A stretch of 22,061 nucleotides of DNA from Clostridiales bacterium (GCA_004556545.1 SFGO01000036.1:1-22061), one strand, 5' to 3'; positions 14,760 to 21,948 are shown, numbered from the stretch's first letter. Notes: generated by a model from the letters alone, not told the origin. Made by a program: numbers and translations.

Positions 14760-14919
14760 GCTTTTCTTCCTCCCTTGTATCCTTCGCGCATTTTCCGGCC
14801 ATGGCGCAGCCGGAGCAGCCGGAGCTGCAGCGCCTGCCGCTCTTTTTCAGGCTGCGGACAGCCAGAACGGCCAATACAAGGATACTCGCCAGAATCAAAA
14901 TGTCCAGTAGCGTGCTCAT
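14752..14919 (-). CDS. FeoB-associated Cys-rich membrane protein
   Basis: A 55-residue protein beginning MSTLLDILILASILVLAVL. One membrane span (about 4-21) is followed by a basic stretch (RSLKKSGRR) and a Cys cluster (Cys31, Cys35, Cys38, Cys44) in CSSGCSGCAM, then an acidic tail. This matches the small FeoB-associated family encoded next to feoB in many Firmicutes, thought to assist ferrous iron transport at the membrane. AAAGGAA lies 7 nt before the ATG. It follows feoB by 49 nt and overlaps the nrdG start by 8 nt. A longer frame over the same DNA (14756-14953) lacks these features and is a shadow. Confidence 0.88.
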   Translation of the reverse strand: MSTLLDILILASILVLAVLAVRSLKKSGRRCSSGCSGCAMAGKCAKDTREEEKHE

Positions 14920-14968
14920 TCTTTTTCCTTTCGGGAACTTCTCGGAAGTTCATCGGAAGCCGGCCTCG

Positions 14969-17074
14969 TCAGCCCAGCCCCAGCAGCCGTCCCAGCTGGA
15001 ACACCAGCGTGGCCAGCGTCCAGGCCAGCGCTGTCTGGGCGGCAATGGTTCCATAGGCCCAGCGGCTGCTTTCCATTTCCCGGCGCATGGCTGCTACCGC
15101 CGCCACACAGGGCATGTACAGGAGCACAAATACCAGGAAGGAAACCGCCGCCAGCGTGGACGGGAAAATCTGATTCATCACGGCGACCATCTGGGCGCTT
15201 TCCGCGTCCACGCCGCTCAGGACGGCCAGCGTGCTGACCACGCTTTCCTTGGCCATCAGGCCGGTCAGCACGGCGGTGGAAGCCTCCACGGAGCCGAAAC
15301 CCGCCGGGGCGAACACCGGCGCGATCAGCCCGGCGATCTTGCCCAGCATGCTTTCGCCGATATCGGCGGTCATTTCCAGCCGGAAGGTGAAGTTCTGCAG
15401 GAACCAGACGACCAGCGTGGCCAGGAAGATCACGGTAAAGGCCCGCTGCAGGAAGTCCTTGGCCTTGTCCCACATCTGCCGCAGCACATTGGCCGGAGTG
15501 GGCAGACGGTAGACCGGCAGCTCCATGATAAAGGGCGCCGCGTCCCCGTGGAACACGGTGCGCTTCAGCACCAGTCCCGCGCAGATGGCGACCACAATGC
15601 CCAGCAGATACATGCAGGTCATCACCCACACCTGATTTCCCGGGAAAAAGGCCCGGGTGAACAGGGCGTAAATCGGCACCTTGGCGCCGCAGCTCATGAA
15701 CGGCGTCAGCATGATGGTAAACCGGCGGTCCCGGTCGTTGTTCATGCTCCGCGCGCTCATGACGGCGGGCACGGTGCAGCCGAAGCCCATCATCATGGGG
15801 ATGAAGCTGCGGCCGTTCAGGCCCAGCCTGCGCAGGGGCTTATCCATCAGGAAAGCCGCCCGGGCCATATAGCCGCTGTCCTCCAGAATGGACAGAAGCA
15901 AAAACAGAATCACGATGGTCGGCAGGAACTTGAGCACGCTGCCCACGCCGGTCAGCACGCCGCCCACGGCCAGATCCTGCACCCATTCGGCCACGCCCGC
16001 ATTGCGGAGGGCGCGGGCGATCAGCGCCACGCCGTTATCGACCAGCAGGGCAAAGCCGTCGGCAAAGAAGCCTCCTACCGGCCCGAAGGTCAGGAAAAAC
16101 ACCAGGAACATCATCAGCAGGAACACGGGGATGGACAGAAGCGGATGGGTCAGCACGTTGTCGATCCGGTCGGTCAGCGTGTTTTCCTCGGTCTGCCCCC
16201 GCTTGAAGCAGGTGGACAGCAGCTTTTCGATAAAGCGGTAGCGGGTATCCGCCATGACGGCGGCCCGTTCCATGCCCACGGTTTTTTCCATGGAGGAAAG
16301 GATTTCCTCGATGATGTGCCGGGTCTCGTCGCTCAGGCCCAGCTCCTCTTCCAGCGGCTTGTCGCCCTCGAAGAGCTTGGTGGCGGCGTAGCGGGGCTGC
16401 ATATGATGCGCCTTTGCTTCTTCCTCCACCAGATGGGCAATGGCATGGAGTGCCGTATGCGCCTCGCCGTCGCAGATATCCAGCTTCGGGGGCACGGTCT
16501 TCTTTTCCGCCGCCTCCATGGCCCGGCTCACCAGCTCGTCGATGCCCTCGCCCTTTCGGGCGCAGATAGCGACCACCGGCACGCCCAGCCCCTTTTCCAG
16601 CCCGGCCAGATCAATGGAATCTCCGTGGCTGCGCACCTCGTCCATCATATTGAGGGCCACCACCACCGGCCTTCCCAGCTCCAGAAGCTGCAATGTCAGA
16701 TAAAGATTCCGCTCCAGATTGGTGGCGTCCACAATGTTGATGACCACGTCCGGCTGATCCCGGACGATGAAATTCCGGGAGACGATCTCCTCCATGGAGT
16801 AGGGGCTGAGGGAATAGATGCCCGGCAGGTCCACGATGGTCACGTCGCTGTACTGATCCGGAACCGGCTTGCCCTCCTGCTGCTCCCGGCGCACCCGCCA
16901 GGGGAGGCCCATATGGGTCTTTCCGCCGTGGTGATGGTGCAGCATGGTGCCGGTCTTCTGCTCCACCGTTACGCCGGGCCAGTTGCCCACGTGCTGGTTG
17001 GAGCCGGTCAGCTGATTGAAAAGAGTGGTCTTTCCGCTGTTCTGGTTGCCTGCCAGAGCAAAGGTGTACTGCAT
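14969..17074 (-). CDS. feoB: Ferrous iron transport protein B
   Basis: A 701-residue ferrous iron transporter in the cytoplasmic membrane, with an N-terminal G domain: G1 GNQNSGKT (9-16), G3 DLPG (82-85), G4 NMMD (142-145) and a G5-like CARKGEG. The membrane part has the family's two Gate regions, including FLPTIVILFLLLSILEDSGYMARAA and the conserved Cys motif MSCGAKVPIYAL. About 25 extra residues, including HHHH at 46-49 and several basic residues, sit between G2 (GVTVEQKTG) and G3, longer than in E. coli FeoB. It lies 105 nt downstream of feoA, with a strong repeat-derived hairpin in the gap, so expression relative to feoA may be tuned. Confidence 0.96.
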   Translation of the reverse strand: MQYTFALAGNQNSGKTTLFNQLTGSNQHVGNWPGVTVEQKTGTMLHHHHGGKTHMGLPWRVRREQQEGKPVPDQYSDVTIVDLPGIYSLSPYSMEEIVSRNFIVRDQPDVVINIVDATNLERNLYLTLQLLELGRPVVVALNMMDEVRSHGDSIDLAGLEKGLGVPVVAICARKGEGIDELVSRAMEAAEKKTVPPKLDICDGEAHTALHAIAHLVEEEAKAHHMQPRYAATKLFEGDKPLEEELGLSDETRHIIEEILSSMEKTVGMERAAVMADTRYRFIEKLLSTCFKRGQTEENTLTDRIDNVLTHPLLSIPVFLLMMFLVFFLTFGPVGGFFADGFALLVDNGVALIARALRNAGVAEWVQDLAVGGVLTGVGSVLKFLPTIVILFLLLSILEDSGYMARAAFLMDKPLRRLGLNGRSFIPMMMGFGCTVPAVMSARSMNNDRDRRFTIMLTPFMSCGAKVPIYALFTRAFFPGNQVWVMTCMYLLGIVVAICAGLVLKRTVFHGDAAPFIMELPVYRLPTPANVLRQMWDKAKDFLQRAFTVIFLATLVVWFLQNFTFRLEMTADIGESMLGKIAGLIAPVFAPAGFGSVEASTAVLTGLMAKESVVSTLAVLSGVDAESAQMVAVMNQIFPSTLAAVSFLVFVLLYMPCVAAVAAMRREMESSRWAYGTIAAQTALAWTLATLVFQLGRLLGLG

Positions 17075-17121
17075 GAAAAGATCTCGCCTTTCCCTTTTGG
17101 AATTTTGAAAAGAATAAACAG

Positions 17122-17170
17122 CGTGTCAAAAATGGAGGTGCAGCAGTGCCTCCTGCACCTCCACTTTTTC
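17122..17170. repeat. Dispersed hairpin repeat, copy C (terminator-like)
   Basis: An 11-bp perfect stem (17133-17143 with 17153-17163, TGGAGGTGCAG and its complement) with a nine-base loop is flanked by A-run and T-run on opposite sides, so it resembles a bidirectional intrinsic terminator. It lies between feoA and feoB. The minus strand matches copy D in an unbroken block (GTGGAGGTGCAGGAGGCACT and onward). Confidence 0.75.
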
Positions 17171-17179
17171 AGCAAGCTG

Positions 17180-17416
17180 CTACTTTAACGTGATTTTCCG
17201 CGCATCATCCAGACGCAGGGTCAGGGCATAGCCCCGAAGATGAATCTCGATGGGATCGCCCATGGGGGCGGTTTTTTGCAGAAGCACCTTCACGCCGGGC
17301 GTGATGCCCATATCCAGCAGGTGACGGTGCAGCGCGTCCTCGCCGCCCACCGTATCCACGATTCCGCTTTCCCCGGGCGTCAGATCGGCCATGGTTCTTT
17401 GTTTCGCTTCGCTCAT
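17180..17416 (-). CDS. feoA: Ferrous iron transport protein A
   Basis: A 78-residue SH3-like cytoplasmic partner of FeoB. Family features are LTPGESGIVDTVGG (12-25), a short helix HRHLLDMGITPGVKVLL, and the C-terminal strand pattern IEIHLRGYALTLRLDDARKITL. GGAGGTG lies 5 nt before the ATG. The ATG overlaps the stop of the upstream glycosyltransferase gene (ATGA), so the two are translationally coupled and feoA has no own promoter visible. A start at Met9 is possible but has no ribosome-binding site of similar quality. Confidence 0.94.
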   Translation of the reverse strand: MSEAKQRTMADLTPGESGIVDTVGGEDALHRHLLDMGITPGVKVLLQKTAPMGDPIEIHLRGYALTLRLDDARKITLK

Positions 17417-18714
17417 TGCTGCACCTCCGGCCGCACCAGTACGGGGGACAGGCCCTCCTGCCGCAGGTACTTGCGCAGCTCATGTTCGATGATATTGGCG
17501 GCGTTTACCGCGCCGTCCTCGCTTTCCAGACGGATGCCCAGCTCCCGCGCCGCCACTTCATAGCGCTTTTCGCTGGTCAGCTCGATCAGAGCCCGGCTCA
17601 GCTTCCGGGCGGTAAGGCGTTCCCGGGGAATCGGCTTGGGGCCGACGCCCAGCGCCCGCACCCGGTCGCCCCAGAAGGGCTGATCGCCGCCGAAGGGAAT
17701 GACCAGCGTCGGCAGTCCCGCCGTCAGCCCGGCGGCCAGCGTACCCGCGCCGCCGTGATGCACCACGGCCCGCACCCGCTTGAACAGCCAGTCGTGAGGC
17801 ACAAAGCCCGCCACATAGACGTTATCTGGCAGGTTCGACGGCAGGTCGCCGCCGCCCCAGCCCTTGGACAGCACCGCCCGGATGCCGCTCATGCGCAGGG
17901 CTTCCAGCACGATTTCCAGCGTTTCGCCCATATCGCCGCTGACCATGGAGCCGAAGCCCACATAGATGGGCTTTCCGCCCTCGGAAAGGAACTGCTGCAG
18001 CCCGGGTTCGGGCGTGTACTCCTGGGGATTGTCCGCCAGCCAGTAGCCCGTCATGTGGATGTTCGCGCCCCAGTCTGCGGGACGGGGCATCACCAGCGGG
18101 CTCAGGGCGTACAATACGGGAATGGTGTGGCCGTTCATTTCATAGGAAGCATTTTTTTCCAGCTTGCGGGGCGGCAGGCCGTGCTCCTTGCGCCAGTCGT
18201 CCAGATAGTACTTTTCCAGCGTACTGATGAGGAAATAGCCCAGATGATAGCTGGCCGCGTTCCAGGCCTTGCCCATGCGCTGGCCGGGGGCCGAGGCAAT
18301 GGGCGCTTCCGTGTTGTAATCCATCACGAAATACTGGGTCTGGATGAAGGGCAGGCGGCGCATTTCCGCCATGGAACGGATCACCTGGCCGAAAAACGTG
18401 CCGATGATGCAGTCGCATTCCGCCGTGGCGTTTTCCAGATCCCGCATGAAGGGATCCACCACGTCCTTGAGCGAGTTGCGCACCTGATTGAGGTACGTTA
18501 CGCCGTTGACGCCGGGCTTCATGATGTTTCCCATGAATTCCCGCACATCGCCGGACAGGCCGTGGAAGCCCAGCCCTTCATCGGTAATGGTCTTTTCAAA
18601 ATCGGAAAAAGCAGTAATGGTTACGTGATGGCCCCGGCGCTTCAGCTCGCGTCCCAAAACAATGTAGGGGCGCACATCGCCGGTGGAGCCAATGCAGATC
18701 ATGGCAATACGCAC
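17413..18714 (-). CDS. UDP-glycosyltransferase (GT1, sterol/MGT-like)
   Basis: A 433-residue GT-B enzyme that moves a sugar from a nucleotide sugar to a small acceptor. The N-terminal domain begins VRIAMICIGSTGDVRPY, the usual GT1/GT28 opening (GSxGDVxP at about 9-15). The C-terminal nucleotide-sugar site shows FGSMVSGD, then VVHHGGAGTLAAGLTAGLP (about 318-335) and FGGDQPFWGDR (about 341-351), typical of sterol glucosyltransferase-like and macrolide-type GTs. A GTG start at 18714 is chosen: it gives the standard N-terminus, and the ATG at 18852 lies upstream of the mapped promoter. The ribosome-binding site (GCGAGGCG) is weak. First gene of the feo operon; acceptor unknown. Confidence 0.85.
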   Translation of the reverse strand: MRIAMICIGSTGDVRPYIVLGRELKRRGHHVTITAFSDFEKTITDEGLGFHGLSGDVREFMGNIMKPGVNGVTYLNQVRNSLKDVVDPFMRDLENATAECDCIIGTFFGQVIRSMAEMRRLPFIQTQYFVMDYNTEAPIASAPGQRMGKAWNAASYHLGYFLISTLEKYYLDDWRKEHGLPPRKLEKNASYEMNGHTIPVLYALSPLVMPRPADWGANIHMTGYWLADNPQEYTPEPGLQQFLSEGGKPIYVGFGSMVSGDMGETLEIVLEALRMSGIRAVLSKGWGGGDLPSNLPDNVYVAGFVPHDWLFKRVRAVVHHGGAGTLAAGLTAGLPTLVIPFGGDQPFWGDRVRALGVGPKPIPRERLTARKLSRALIELTSEKRYEVAARELGIRLESEDGAVNAANIIEHELRKYLRQEGLSPVLVRPEVQQ

Positions 18715-18814
18715 CTGGTGGATCGCCTCGCTCTCGTCAAAATTGGATCGGCCTGATTCGCGTTTTCCTGATTTTTGGGCGTTTTTCAGCCCCGGAAAAG
18801 GCGCGGCAGCCGTC

Positions 18815-18836
18815 AAAAACATCCCAACCGGGATGT
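18815..18836 (-). terminator. Terminator-like hairpin at the 5' end of the glycosyltransferase-feo transcript
   Basis: On the minus strand ACATCCC and GGGATGT close a four-base loop and are followed by five T residues. The predicted transcription start is near 18834, so the hairpin would be at the extreme 5' end of the message. Confidence 0.5.
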
Positions 18837-18840
18837 GGTA

Positions 18841-18869
18841 AGTATAGCGCACCCCGCTCTGAATTGCAA
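18841..18869 (-). promoter_or_regulatory. Promoter of the glycosyltransferase-feo-nrdG operon
   Basis: TTGCAA (18869-18864) and TATACT (18846-18841) on the minus strand are 17 bp apart. The leader to the GTG start is about 120 nt. No Fur-type palindrome overlaps this promoter. Confidence 0.7.
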
Positions 18870-18905
18870 TGCTTGGAAATTACCCCGTGCTAACTTTCGC
18901 CCCTC

Positions 18906-18934
18906 TTGACAGACAGCCTCAGGCTGCCTATAAT
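18906..18934 (+). promoter_or_regulatory. Promoter of the Fur-family/znu operon
   Basis: TTGACA (18906-18911) and TATAAT (18929-18934) are perfect consensus with a 17-bp spacer. The spacer contains the palindrome CAGCC-TCA-GGCTG (18914-18926). Confidence 0.9.
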
Positions 18935-18935
18935 G

Positions 18936-18963
18936 TCATTTTGAAAATGAAAATCATTTTCAA
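18936..18963. promoter_or_regulatory. Nested Fur/Zur-type operator
   Basis: Overlapping palindromes cover the predicted transcription start. The outer one is a perfect 10-bp inverted repeat (TTGAAAATGA and TCATTTTCAA around AAA, 18941-18963). A 7-1-7 repeat TGAAAAT-C-ATTTTCA lies at 18948-18962, and another, TCATTTT-G-AAAATGA, at 18936-18950. About 16 of 19 positions also fit the classical E. coli Fur box. Because the site sits directly after the -10, binding would block transcription, giving metal-dependent autorepression of the regulator and transporter. Confidence 0.85.
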
Positions 18964-18992
18964 ATAAAGTGCTTTTCGAAGGAGGATGCGCC

Positions 18993-19424
18993 ATGGCGGT
19001 TCGGGGTTCTTATCAGACCCGCCAGCAGGAATCGGTCGCCCGGCTGTTTGAAAGCCGCCCGGACAGCTGCCTGACGGCGGAAGAAGCCTATCAGGAGCTG
19101 GAAAAGGAGCTGAACCGGGAAGGCCGGGCCATTGGCAAGACCACCGTCTACCGGGCCATCACCCGGCTTTGCGAAAGCGGCGAGCTGCGCCGCTACGCCC
19201 CGCAGGAAAGCGGCGATTCGGCCCGCTATCAGCTCAACCGCTGCCGGGAAAACCATCTGCACATCCGCTGTGTGCGCTGCGGAGCCATGGAGCACCTGCA
19301 CTGCGGCGAGATCGACCTGTTCCGGGAGCATCTTTCCCGGCATCACGGCTTTGCGCTGGACGAGGGACGGACGCTGCTCTACGGCCTGTGCGCCGCCTGC
19401 CGGAATAAGGAGGAAAATCATTGA
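18993..19424 (+). CDS. Fur-family metalloregulator, probably zinc-responsive (Zur)
   Basis: A 143-residue Fur-family repressor. The winged-helix N-terminus includes TAEEAYQELEKEL and the recognition helix KTTVYRAITRL (49-59). The dimer domain has the metal-rich ENHLHIRCVRCGAMEHLHC and two structural-zinc pairs, Cys93/Cys96 and Cys133/Cys136. The start at 18993 has AAGGAGG 7 nt upstream; an in-frame GTG at 18969 has none. Its stop overlaps the TTG start of znuA by four bases (TTGA), so it is the first gene of the znu operon. Zur is preferred over Fur or PerR because of the zinc-type transporter and the TGAAAAT/ATTTTCA operator, but sequence alone does not settle the metal. Confidence 0.9.
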   Translation: MAVRGSYQTRQQESVARLFESRPDSCLTAEEAYQELEKELNREGRAIGKTTVYRAITRLCESGELRRYAPQESGDSARYQLNRCRENHLHIRCVRCGAMEHLHCGEIDLFREHLSRHHGFALDEGRTLLYGLCAACRNKEENH

Positions 19425-20431
19425 CCACACGGAACCTTTTTTCGCTGAAAAGAACGATTTTCAGCCTTCTTTTCTCTTTGATGATTCTGTTTTCCGCCGT
19501 TCCCATCGGGGCGCGGGCGGAGGAACCGGCCCGGCTGCATCTGGTAGCTGCGGTTTTCCCCGCCTATGATTTCGCCCGGGTCGTGGCGGGGGACGCGGCG
19601 GAGGTCACGCTGCTGCTTCCGCCGGGGGCCGACGCTCATTCCTATGAGCCCACGCCGCAGGATATGATCGCCATTCAGAACGCCGATTTGTTTCTCTATA
19701 CAGGCGGCGAAAGCGACAGCTGGCTGGAACGGGTGCTGGACTCACTGGGCGACGACGCGCCGGAGACCTTTGCCATGGCGGACTGCGTGACCCTGCTGGA
19801 AGAGGAGCGTTCTCAAAGCATGGTGCAGGAGTACGGCCACGATGGTCATGACCACGAAGAAGACGGGCACGAAGACGGTCATGAGCACGAAGACGAGCAC
19901 GAAGAAATGGACGAGCATGTCTGGACTTCCCCCAAAAACGCCCAGAAGATCGTTCAGGCCCTGCGGGAGACGCTGTGCCGGCTTTCCCCCGAAAACGCCG
20001 GGCTGTTCACCCAGAACGAAGCGGCTTATCAGCAGGGGCTTTCCGCGCTGGACGAGCGCTTTGAGACCATCGTAGCGGAAGGCAAACGAAACCTGATCGT
20101 CTTCGGCGACCGCTTCCCCTTCCGGTACTTCGCGGCGGCCTACGGCCTGCGGTACGACGCGGCCTTTCCCGGCTGCAGCGAGGACAGCGAGCCCAGCGTG
20201 AAGACCATTGTTTCGCTGATCCGCACCATCCGGGAGGAGCAGATCCCGGTGATTTTCTACATCGAGTTTTCCAGCCGCAAAACGGCGGACATTCTGGCGG
20301 AAGAGACCAGCGCAAAGGAGCTTCTGTTCCACAGCTGCCACACGGTCTCCCAGCAGGAAATGGACGAGGGAGCCAGCTATCTGACCCTGATGAACCGCAA
20401 CGCGGACGCGCTGAAGGAGGCGCTGAACTGA
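19421..20431 (+). CDS. znuA: Zinc-type ABC transporter substrate-binding protein
   Basis: A 336-residue metal-binding protein of the cluster A-I (ZnuA/AdcA) family. The signal peptide (about 1-33) ends ARA-EE, a signal peptidase I type site with no lipobox Cys. Metal-site His73 (GADAHSYEPTP) and His166 (EHVWTSP) are present, but the third ligand position, His in most ZnuA, reads DRFPFRYF (Asp230). FPGCSEDSEPS (Cys252) and HSCHTVS (His304, His307) follow in the C-lobe. Residues 140-160 form the His/acid-rich loop with seven His, a zinc-handling feature. TTG start, with AAGGAGG 7 nt upstream, overlapping the Fur-family stop. Zinc is the likely substrate; manganese is possible. Confidence 0.9.
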   Translation: MTTRNLFSLKRTIFSLLFSLMILFSAVPIGARAEEPARLHLVAAVFPAYDFARVVAGDAAEVTLLLPPGADAHSYEPTPQDMIAIQNADLFLYTGGESDSWLERVLDSLGDDAPETFAMADCVTLLEEERSQSMVQEYGHDGHDHEEDGHEDGHEHEDEHEEMDEHVWTSPKNAQKIVQALRETLCRLSPENAGLFTQNEAAYQQGLSALDERFETIVAEGKRNLIVFGDRFPFRYFAAAYGLRYDAAFPGCSEDSEPSVKTIVSLIRTIREEQIPVIFYIEFSSRKTADILAEETSAKELLFHSCHTVSQQEMDEGASYLTLMNRNADALKEALN

Positions 20432-20432
20432 C

Positions 20433-21134
20433 ATGGCTCTGATTACCTGCGACCATTGCTCCTTCGCCTACGAGGGGCACACGGTGCTGGAGGATCTTTC
20501 CCTTTCGGTGGAACGGGGAGAATACCTGTGCATCGTCGGGGAAAACGGCTCCGGCAAATCCACCCTGATCAAGGGTTTGCTGGGGCTGATCGCTCCCGCC
20601 AAAGGAAAGATCACCTATGAACCCGGCTTCCATAATACGGAGATCGGCTACCTGCCCCAGCGTACCGACGCCCAGAAGGATTTCCCCGCGTCGGTATGGG
20701 AAGTGGTCTCTTCCGGCTGCCGGGGACTGAGCCTGTTCCCCACCCGGGCCCAGCGGGAGTTGATCGACCGGAACCTGGCCCTGATGGGCATGGAGAACAT
20801 GAAAAAGCGCAGCTTTGCGGAGCTGTCCGGCGGGCAGCAGCAGCGGACGCTGCTGGCCCGGGCCCTGTGCGCCACCCAGACCATGCTCCTGCTGGACGAG
20901 CCGGTGGCGGGGCTGGATCCCATCGTGACCCGGGAAATGTATCAGACCATCGAGATGCTGCACCGGGAAAAGGAATTGACGGTGGTCATGATCTCCCACG
21001 ATCTGGAAGCGGCGCTGAGTCAGGGGGACCGCATCCTGCACATTTCCCATGAAGGGATTTTTCTGGGGACCCCGGAGGAATACCGGCATTCTCCGCTGGG
21101 GCAGCGGTTTACGGGAGGATGCAGCCATGATTGA
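20433..21134 (+). CDS. znuC: Zinc-type ABC transporter ATP-binding protein
   Basis: A 233-residue ATPase. Walker A is GENGSGKST (36-44), the Q-loop is LPQ, the signature is LSGGQQQR, Walker B is MLLLDEP and the switch His is in SHDLE. It powers import by the ZnuB permease at the inner face of the membrane. It begins two bases after the znuA stop; GGAGG is 12 nt before the ATG, inside znuA, which is a somewhat long spacing. Its 3' end overlaps the znuB start by 8 nt. Confidence 0.95.
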   Translation: MALITCDHCSFAYEGHTVLEDLSLSVERGEYLCIVGENGSGKSTLIKGLLGLIAPAKGKITYEPGFHNTEIGYLPQRTDAQKDFPASVWEVVSSGCRGLSLFPTRAQRELIDRNLALMGMENMKKRSFAELSGGQQQRTLLARALCATQTMLLLDEPVAGLDPIVTREMYQTIEMLHREKELTVVMISHDLEAALSQGDRILHISHEGIFLGTPEEYRHSPLGQRFTGGCSHD

Positions 21135-21948
21135 CGCTCTGATCGAAATGTTTTCCTATCGATTTATGGTTCGGGCGGGCGTGGTGGGCCTGCTGGTCTC
21201 CCTGTGCGCGGCTCTTTTGGGCGTATGTCTGGTGCTGAAGCGCTATTCCATGATCGGCGACGGCCTGAGCCATGTGGGCTTCGGCGCGCTGGCCGTGGCC
21301 TCCGCGCTGGGCCTTGCCCCCATGACGGTGGCCGTTCCCGTGGTGGTGATCGCCGCCTTCCTGCTGCTGCGGCTGTCGGGCCGGGGCAAGCTGAAGGGCG
21401 ACGCCATGATCGCCATGATCTCCACCGCCGCGCTGGCCGTGGGCGTGATCGCCCTGTCCCTGTCCAACGGCACCACCGGCGATGTGAACAACTATCTTTT
21501 CGGCAGCGTGCTGGCCATGAGCGAAAGCGACCTGAAGCTGAGCGTGGTGCTGGCGGCGGTGGTGCTGAGCCTGTTCGCCGTCTTTTACCGCAAAATCTTC
21601 TCCGTTACCTTCGACGAGACCTTCGCCCGGGCGACCGGAGAAAAGGTGGAGCGCTACAACGCCCTGCTGGCCTTTCTTACCGCCATTACCGTGGTGCTGG
21701 GCATGCGGGTCATGGGCGCCATGCTGATTTCCAGCCTGATCGTCTTCCCCGGCCTGACGGCCATGCGGGTCTTCAAAAGCTTCCGCAAGGTGCTGCTCTG
21801 CGCGCTGGCCGTTTCCGTGGTGTGCTTCTTTGCCGGGCTGTGCGCGTCGTTCGCCCTGTCCATCCCCACCGGGGCCAGCGTCGTCGCGGCCAACGTTTTG
21901 GCGTTCCTGCTGTTTTCTGGGTTGGGCAGGCTTCGCCGGGAAAAATAA
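21127..21948 (+). CDS. znuB: Zinc-type ABC transporter permease
   Basis: A 273-residue polytopic permease of the ABC-3 family, with repeated hydrophobic segments across the whole length. The early SMIGDGLSHVGFGALAVA segment is the family's conserved DGLSH region, and a central LFGSVLAMSESDL loop and late VMGAMLISSLIVFPGLTAMRV also fit. The start at 21127 has GGGAGGA 8 nt upstream and is preferred over a longer frame overlapping znuC. Last gene of the operon. No clear intrinsic terminator directly follows; a dispersed repeat begins 16 bp later. Confidence 0.94.
   Translation: MIDALIEMFSYRFMVRAGVVGLLVSLCAALLGVCLVLKRYSMIGDGLSHVGFGALAVASALGLAPMTVAVPVVVIAAFLLLRLSGRGKLKGDAMIAMISTAALAVGVIALSLSNGTTGDVNNYLFGSVLAMSESDLKLSVVLAAVVLSLFAVFYRKIFSVTFDETFARATGEKVERYNALLAFLTAITVVLGMRVMGAMLISSLIVFPGLTAMRVFKSFRKVLLCALAVSVVCFFAGLCASFALSIPTGASVVAANVLAFLLFSGLGRLRREK

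Noticed and set aside
14756..14953. 65-codon minus-strand frame upstream of nrdG
   Set aside because: A different frame of the same DNA (14752-14919) gives the membrane span and Cys cluster of the FeoB-associated protein, with a better ribosome-binding site.
14801..17188. Very long plus-strand open frame (about 795 codons) opposite feoB
   Set aside because: Its translation is low-complexity (Gln/His/Gly/Ala-rich), with no family motifs, while the minus strand encodes a clear FeoB. High GC leaves antisense frames open.
18841..18869. Direct Fur control of the feo operon promoter
   Set aside because: The palindromic operator at 18936-18963 lies about 67 bp upstream of this -35 and overlaps the opposite promoter instead; no Fur-type palindrome covers the feo-side promoter.
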